From the NCBI RefSeq assembly GCF_003265705.1, contig NW_020312902.1, positions 16,432,970-16,496,969 on the forward strand: a stretch of 64,000 nt of DNA, in the 5' to 3' direction. The position numbers and the translations under genes were made by a program. Each line of letters begins with the position of its first letter. Position 1 is the stretch's first letter. Shown one piece after another: positions 57,601 through 64,000 of this stretch. Source of the DNA: Callorhinus ursinus. Lineage: Eukaryota > Chordata > Mammalia > Carnivora > Otariidae. Below the pieces are notes generated by a model. That model ran no database searches and was not told the DNA's origin. It was given only the letters and a program-made list of their open reading frames with translations.

Positions 57601-58384
57601 AAAGTGGGTTTTGCCTTTACTTCCCCTCAGGCTTGTTCACAAAAGCTCTACCAACCCGTTAGGCAGTACCCAAAGGGAGGAAGGAAGAGGCCATGTCCCT
57701 GCCTGGGGTCCCTTTGTAAGACGGGGAGCCCTTTTAGAGGAGCCCCCAAGCAGACTTCTCATATTTAGTGAGCTACAAGTGTGTTTCGGTACTCACCCCA
57801 GACCAAACTGTGGCAAGGGAAATGGAAGGAGCGGTCCAGATTGGCCTGGGCCTGGGGAAGAGCCCGGCTTTCCGGGCACGCACACTGGCAGTGGGGGTCG
57901 GGGGGGTGGGCACAGAATCCGCTGCTGGTCAGCAAGAAGGAAAGTGAGCAGTAGCTGGGTGGGCGACCTGTGGTGTTGGCCTCCCACTTGGTTTAGGACA
58001 TTCTCACCTGAAAGCTTCTCCGGTTCATCTGGTTGCATCCCTCTTGAAGTGGGATGTTCACAGCTGAGTCATGAACACACCAGGCGTGAGCTGATGAGTG
58101 GCAGGTGCTCTGTCATCTTCCTTATTCTAGATCTTTGGCTCTTGTTAACATAGCCGATGGTCGCCTCATACCGTTGCCAGCACAGCGGAAACTTCCAAGG
58201 CTTCCTTTGTTCTGTAGCCTCTGGGATGTCGGAGTGCCTGAGTCTGTGAGGTTTGTCCCTGTGGCTTACCCTGCCAAACTCCTACCGCTGGCAACTCCTT
58301 GCTTCTGCATGGGACACAGGCAGAAGGAACCCCTCCTCTGGTGTGTGCGGGGGCGGGGGGGGCTGTGAGGGCTGCAGAGGGAAC

Positions 58385-58560
58385 ACGGGCTGCTGGTCAG
58401 ACAGACTTGGGTTCTAGAACGGACTCGCTGCTGATTAGCTCTGTGATAAGGGGGCCTCTCTGGGCCTCGGCTTCCATTATTTGTAAATGAGATTTAATTA
58501 TCTCTGCTTAACAGAACTAGTATGAAGAAGGCATTATTTTGAAAAAGTGCCCATACAGTA
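58385..58560 (+). mobile_element. MIR
   Basis: CAGACTTGGGTTCTAGAACG, ATTAGCTCTGTGATAAGGGG, TTGTAAATGAGATTTAATTA; a sense MIR. Confidence 0.72.
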
Positions 58561-61169
58561 CCTGTCTCCTTCACTCTGTCCTTCCCCACCCGCGGCTGCC
58601 TTCCGCATTAGGACCTTAGAGTTTGCAGAGGCTCAGCTTTTTAATTCTCCAAATACCTGTGGCCTCGTGACCACTAGAGGTGGAGTGGTCCTGCTGACCT
58701 GGCATAGAGAAGGCTCCTGACAGTACGTGAGGCTGCAGGCCACAAGAGAGGTGTTGCTGCTGGAAGTCCGTCTCAGTCACGTGGCTGGCCCTTGGGCCGG
58801 GCACCCTCCCTGGCCTGGGTTCAGGATGGCGAATGAGCCGGAAGGCAGGGGGTGCACTCTTCTCTCTGAGGTCGAGTCATCTTGGAGGGCCTCTTCTGCC
58901 TGTGGTCTCCTCTGGGGGGGTTACTCCTGGGCACAGATTTATGGTCAGGATGTACTTACAAGGCACCAACTCCTTGAGTAGCACTCCCTTATGAAATCCC
59001 TAGTCCTCCCAAACCCCAAACCCTGGGTCTTTCCAGAACCCAAGAACCACCCAAATGAGAAACTGCCCTGCTCCCTTTGGGCGGCCCCGGGCAACAGGTG
59101 GTGGTGTCTCCTCTCTGGCCCTCAGACCCCCCGGGCCTCGTTGAAACATCCGTCCCGTTCCCAGGGAAGCTTGGAAGCCTGAGTGGTGCAGGGCTTGAAG
59201 GAAAGAAGGCCTGCTGGAGGCATCTGCTTCTGGTGGGAGGAAGTGGATGGACAGGGTGACTGTCTGTAGCTGTCTTTCCCAGAGAAGCCCAAGCAGATAA
59301 TAAAGCCATGTAGAAAATAGGATTAAGGTAATGAACAGGCAGGACAGAGTTTGATCTTTCAATAATGCCAAAGCCTGAGTGACAGGCCAATCTGGAAGGT
59401 GGAGCAGCACCGCCGGCAGGACTTGGTGGCGGGCGCTGTGCGGGGCTGGGTGGATTCCTTGCTTTTAACCTGTCACTGCTGAAACCTGAGGAGCGCCAGG
59501 ATTTTCTCTTTTATGTGTGTGCTGTAACTTGGGGGGAAGGAGTGCTGGAGGGGCAGTTTTGCTCGGAGCATCACCCCTCTGGGGCCGCCCTCAGGAGGAC
59601 GGTGGGGGCTGGGACACACCTGGGGGGTGTGGGGGCCCTGCTGGGCATGTTTTCTCCCTGCTGTCTCTCGGGGACCCGCTGTCAGGTCACTTAGGCTACT
59701 TCTCACAGTGCCCAGGGACCCCTTCAAAATCACCATGACTCCCTGAGCCCTTTGTTCCATCAAGACTCCTGGAGACTGTTCTCCCTCCAGGCTAGGGAGG
59801 GGGAGGTGCTGGCTGGAGGGCACAGATCAGAGGGTGGCTGTGGGCATACAGCCGTTGCCTCGATGGCAAGAGCTTGGCTGTCTCTCTCTCCCTTCTCCCT
59901 TTTCTGCCTTTCTTTCCCCTGGAGTTGGAAACCATGGGCAGGGCCCAAAGACAGGGCGTTTCTAACCTGTCTAAACCAGGCAGAGAGAAAGATGGAGTCC
60001 TTTACCCATCCTGGAGGTGCCAGAGTGTTCCTGCTTCCAAGGGTAGATGGTCTTCAGGTCCAGTTGCAGTCCCCCAAGGGCTCCATCTTGACAGAGAGTG
60101 CCAACAGCCAACCACTGAAGCATCCCTCACTAGGCCCCGTGGTCCCATCAGACCCCAAGGAACTGGGCCAAAACCGTCCCGTTCTGAGCCTGGGGTCTGA
60201 AGGAATCCAGGCCCATCTTAGGTCGTCTGTGTGCATTTGAGCAGGAAACTCAGCTAGGTCCCGGGGAAGGTGTGTCTGTGTGGGGTATACCTCCCAGCTG
60301 CTGAAAGGCCTGGGAGGTCAGACTGGCCAGACATCATATACAGCCCTCCTCCTGGCCTTGCTCTCACCATGGGTTCCTCATTTCTGCCGAGGGCATTTGA
60401 GCTGGATCTAGCAGTGGTGCAGGTGGGCAACAGGGTGGAGAGGCCTGTGATCCCGGACCTGCAGGGATCCTGGTGGGTACAGCCACAGCCCTCAGCCAGC
60501 CTGGGGGGAACTAGGAATGGAATAGGGGTGGGCTTAGGTGACCTGGCCACTCCTAGGGCATTGACGGTTCAGGTCCTAGATGTGTGACTCTATATGGGTC
60601 CCGGCACACATCCCCTCATCTCCCCTTCCAGCCGAGGTCATCCTGGTTCCCCATTACTCTTCCATTTCTATCCTAAAGCCCCTGAGTCTCCTCTTTCTCA
60701 GAGTTGCGGCAGATAGGCTTCTCATACAATCCGACAGGCGCGCTCTATTTTCCCCTCTGAGCCTCTGCCCTAGCTGCCCCCTGTGCCTGGATTCTGCCCT
60801 CTCCATCCTGCTTACTCTTTGGTGCACACAGCACCGCCACCACAACGCCTTCCCTGATCCTAGCCCCCGTGGCTGGAGTTGGTAACCCTTAGAGCACTCA
60901 CGGGGCTGCCTTGTCGGCCACCAGGGATGAGGGACCCCGGGGGGAGCACGGGAGATGCATATCAGAGCAGCTAGTGGCCTTTACAGAGGCGAGGGGTGCC
61001 TGGCGGCAGCCCTTTCCAGCGGCCTGCAGAAGGGAGCCGCGTCCCCGGCACAGACCGGGCCCACCCAGCCCAGGTGCGGCTTCGTCTCTGCCTTCGCCTC
61101 CGCCTTCGCCTCCACCCCGGGCGGCCCAGCCCTCGGTCAGGGTGATTGGGGAACTGCCCTCTTTAAAGT

Positions 61170-61500
61170 AACTGCCTTCTCCTTTGAAAGTATTACTGAC
61201 AGATTTTTTCATTTTCTTTTTTCTTTACCTCTTTAAGGAACCCTGTAATTTCTTTCTTTCTTTCCCCCCCTTGCCTTTTTCTTTCTTGTCCCCTCTGTCC
61301 CCCTGAACTCTTTGAAATTGGCTCTCTGCCTGCTGACACCAAACTGATACTTTGCGTTTCACTTCTCCTTATCCCTTTATGGCAACAGATGTTGAAATTT
61401 TGTATCCTTTTATCTGCCCGGCTGCCCCTTCCTGTAATTACGGGCCCCTTGTTAGCAGTACAAAGTGGGCTGCCTGGCTGCCCGGCCTTTGAGCCATTGT
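61170..61500. promoter_or_regulatory. Candidate enhancer beside a CpG-rich stretch
   Basis: Pyrimidine-rich, non-repetitive block with CTTTAAAGTAACTG at 61161, TCCTTTGAAAG at 61190 (TCF/LEF-like), CCTGTAATTACGGG near 61431 (palindromic homeodomain core GTAATTAC), ACAAAG at 61460 and CCATTGTG at 61494. It runs directly into the CpG-rich block that follows. Confidence 0.4.
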
Positions 61501-61915
61501 GTCTGAACACGTGTGCGCGGGCGGGCGCGGGGGGCCGCGCACGCGCGCACACATGCAGGGGAGAGGCCGTGGGCTCGGGCAGGGCCCTTCCCGCTCGCCT
61601 GATGGGGCCGAGGCAGGCGAAGTTTCCATGGGCTTCTCCGTGTCTCCACCACTCCGGTGTTACACTGGGGACATCCTGTGCCTCCTTGATTCCCGCCCGC
61701 CCCGCCAGAGGGCTGGACAGGACGAGCGCCTCCCTGCAGAGAAGACTGGTGACTCCCTGCCCCCCCCGCCCCGAGTTCGTGCCCGCCGAGCGCGTGCACC
61801 CGAGGGCCGTCGTGGTCCGAAAGCCAGATCCCGGGCAGACCGGAAGGTCTGCCAGGGGCAAACCTGGCACCGGTGCCCCGGCTCTGCACCCCTGCTGGGG
61901 CGGGTCCTTCACCCG
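61500..61915. other. CpG-rich block, possible intragenic CpG island
   Basis: GC-rich stretch with many CpGs, dense at 61510-61560 (runs such as GGCGGGCGCGGGGGGCCGC) and again at 61680-61920. Long open frames on both strands here are a by-product of high GC, not genes: none shows a recognisable domain. A silent or alternative promoter is possible; I see no TATA box or initiator that decides it. Confidence 0.45.
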
Positions 61916-62079
61916 CGTCGTCCCCCTGCTCCTGTCGCTGCCCGTCCCACTTCTGTCACTCCTTGGAGAACCACTCCATGCCCACAGGCCAAAATGTTCT
62001 CTGATCTGTGCTCTTACAGTAAAACTTTCATTTCTCTTTGGGGACCCACCCGGTCACCCCTTGTATTGTTAGTTGGATG

Positions 62080-62228
62080 CATGACAGACTCTCTCCTTCC
62101 CTGGACTGAGAACTTCTGGAGGACAGGGAGGGCTCCTTCAAAGCCATCCCTGACATCTCCCTGCAGTTCCTACTAAAGCACAGTGCCTGGTATACAGAAG
62201 GTGCTCATTAAATGATTGTTGCTCAAAG
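62080..62228 (+). mobile_element. L2 3' end
   Basis: GGACTGAGAACTTCTGGAGG, AAGCACAGTGCCTGGTATAC and AAGGTGCTCATTAAATGATT match the order of the L2 3' end. Confidence 0.65.
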
Positions 62229-63399
62229 AAAGGAAAAGGAGGAAGGAGAGGGGTGGGAAGGAGGAAAAACCTGCCCTCCTGAGTGACCGTGTCTGGGCCA
62301 GCTTATACCTCCAGGTCCTCTGTCCCCGGGAGCCAAGCTGAGGGAAGGTGAACTGTGTGTCACTCTTCCATCCTGGCCCTCCCCTGAAAGCCACCGTTGT
62401 GTCTTAGGGTCACACATACATGCCAGGCGGAGGAGCAAGAACTTCTAGATCTCCAGGGAACATCCTCTGTCCCGAGCACAGACTGGGCCCCGCCGAGGAC
62501 GGGGACGCCGTGTGTTAACAGTGGCCGTAAAGCGGCGTGGGGGCCACAGGCGTTCATAGATGCAGGCAGGGGGGCAGGACGGGGACCTGGCTTCTCCTAG
62601 CTCAGGGCCCTCTAACACACGGGCACTTTCTGCGGGCCGTGGCCTGTGTTGGGAGCGGGGGCAGGCCGGGCAGGGAGGCAGACGGAGGCTGGGATGAGCG
62701 GACTCGGGACAGGGTGGCCACTGGCTTGCGGCTCGGCAAGGCCCAGAGCAGGAGCAACTGGGACATCTGGGTCTTCAGGGCCAGCACCTACCTCCGGTTA
62801 GCTGTCCCTATATGTCCCCTAAAGATGGCGGTGGAGGGGTCCTTATCTTACTAGATTTCCTTCTGTCAGGAAGCTCCTCCCTAGGCTCCCTCTTCCCTTG
62901 AGCTGGAATCGCTGTGCAGCAGGGTGGGAGCCCTGGTTCCCTCACCTGCTCGCCCCCTCAAGTCCCTGGGCTGAGGCCGCCCTCTGCTTGTTCTTCCCGC
63001 CCAGGTACTCTGGGGCCTGCCAGAGAACGCGGCACGCAGCCCGGCCTCCTTCGGGCAGCCCTCCCCGGCCCGCGCTCGTTCATCAAGCTCACAGGGGTGG
63101 CCCCATCTGTCTTTATCTTTCCCTGGGTGGAAAGAGAATTGCTGGAGTCAGGCTCGGGAGAGGCTGGGGTGTGGAGCCTCCCCCCCCCCCCGGCCCAGCC
63201 CCCAGCGGCTCCTGGAGGCCCAGGCTTTGTGTGCAGGAGTTGTAAGGGAATGGACTTTTTGTCTGGCCCTCTGTAGTGACGGAGCCGGCCCTTGCTGCCG
63301 TCTTGGCCCGGGACTCTGAGGGGCAGTCCTGTTCCCACACAAGTTGTGCGACAGCCAAGGCTCTGCACCCCCCTCCCGCCCCCCACCGTGAGAGGCCGA

Positions 63400-63915
63400 G
63401 AAGCATTCTTGACATTCTTTCCAGAGAAAAGGGGTGAAACGTCTGAATTTGGGGGTCACCATGTTATACAAATTGCAATCTAATCGTTTTTACAAGAACA
63501 CACTTGCAGGAAGAAAAGGAGCCCGAGAGGAGGGGCTGAGGAGACAGACAGCTTGTTTTGTCCCCCTTTCCCCCAAAGTTTGAGGCTATTGTCGGGCCGA
63601 TCTTGCTCCCTTCCCCAGAGCTGTTGAGCTAGAGTTTTCTAGTTAAATTGGTCTTGGGGTGGGGGCCACGAAGGGCCCATGGTGCCATTTCTGTTTGTTT
63701 TCCCAAATCAAAGCCCCAGCAGGGCTCCCATGGCAGCGCTGGGCCGCTGTTTGGAGAGACGGGCCCTTTCCCAGAGCCGGCTGGGTCCGTGGAGGCCCTG
63801 GACTTCACCTCCCAGGCACCGCACAGCAGAGTCGTGAGGATCCCAGGCCCAGAAGCAAAAGAAATTTTGTCTTTTTATTGGCCCATTTGAAGTGTGTGTG
63901 GCCGTTTCAGAGAAT
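63400..63915. promoter_or_regulatory. Candidate regulatory island near the window end
   Basis: Repeat-free sequence with AAATTGCAATCTAATCG from about 63470, TAGTTAAATTGG near 63640, CCCAAATCAAAGCCCC near 63701 (ATCAAAG, TCF/LEF core) and CTTTTTATTGGCCC near 63871 (HOX/CDX-like). The sites are spread out, so the block may be two elements. Confidence 0.33.
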
Positions 63916-64000
63916 CGGAGCACCAGGCAGCCGCAGAAAGAAACTCTTCTGTCTCGGGCCAGGCTGGTCTGGTGGACAAGGGGCTGCGGGACTTGGGCTG

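Larger units (their letters stand above)
54839..64000 (+). other. FBXW4: FBXW4 next intron (probably intron 6), 5' part
   Basis: Begins at the GTAAGA donor and runs past the window end. It contains an AT-rich island (55030-55310), an L1 block (55310-56640), two minus-strand SINEC copies (56699-56870 and 57153-57350), MIR and L2 fragments and a GC-rich stretch around 61.5-61.9 kb. Stretches 58.6-61.1 and 62.2-63.4 kb show no gene; many open frames there overlap on both strands in GC-rich DNA and look fortuitous. Confidence 0.85.

Noticed and set aside
61193..61912. Longest open frame in the window (239 codons, minus strand)
   Set aside because: It lies in GC-rich DNA where frames on both strands stay open. 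The protein is low-complexity Arg/Pro/Gly/Ala with no domain, no splice context and overlap with an equally long plus-strand frame.
54839..64000. Another FBXW4 exon in the right-hand part
   Set aside because: Reading the plus-strand frames gave no segment resembling the following WD repeats, so the next exon is placed outside the window.

Overview
This window is vertebrate nuclear DNA from a carnivoran mammal. About thirty tRNA-Lys-type SINEC (CAN-SINE) copies are scattered on both strands, together with old L1, MIR and L2 fragments and only 576 bases of recognisable coding sequence. The SINEs have the 'GCGCCTGGGTGGCTCAGT' head and the 'AAATAAATAAAATCTT' tail, and I saw no young canid-type (SINEC_Cf) or felid-type copies. 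This fits an arctoid caniform (bear, mustelid, raccoon or pinniped) better than a dog or a cat; the species is not determined.

The only protein-coding gene I recognise is FBXW4 (F-box and WD-repeat protein 4, dactylin), on the + strand and incomplete at both ends. Five internal exons are present, at 5076-5171, 8139-8324, 8785-8917, 14016-14110 and 54773-54838. All have AG/GT borders, and they join into one open frame of 191 full codons plus split codons at each end. If a single F-box exon lies upstream, as in the mammalian gene model I recall, they are exons 2 to 6. Exon 1 lies left of the window. The last WD repeats lie to the right, because no further exon was found in 54839-64000.

Layout: 1-5075 is the end of intron 1 and is AT-rich, with L1 fragments and four SINEs. 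5172-14015 holds introns 2 to 4, with a 75-base direct duplication on either side of exons 3 and 4. 14111-54772 is one intron of 40.7 kb. Its repeat content is very uneven: 23.9-39.2 kb holds no SINEC at all, while 39.1-47.8 kb is packed with them, inserted into old L1 and into each other. 54839-64000 is the start of intron 6, with an L1 block at 55.3-56.7 kb and a SINE-poor, GC-rich tail.

The introns carry several islands that look like conserved developmental enhancers rather than decayed repeats, at about 15.05, 28.05, 33.85, 37.1, 49.66, 53.25, 55.03, 61.15 and 63.4 kb. They hold clusters of TAATTG/TAATTA homeodomain cores, TCF/LEF-like CTTTGAT/CTTTGAA and SOX-like ACAATGG/AACAAAG sites. 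From established work, FBXW4 lies next to FGF8 and its introns are part of the long-range FGF8 regulatory landscape. The locus is involved in split-hand/foot malformation 3 and in mouse dactylaplasia. The window is therefore best read as part of a WD-repeat gene whose large introns probably act as regulatory DNA for a neighbour. Conservation could not be tested here; enhancer status is inference from composition and motifs.

Other unusual structures are a 79-base copy attached to a SINE insertion and matching a site 1.09 kb away, a minisatellite containing a 10-N gap, a SINE whose tail became a long CT tract still bounded by its target-site duplication, two SINE-in-SINE nests, and a phase-compatible 24-base candidate microexon reading like a WD40 strand. 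I found no evidence of a new gene system.
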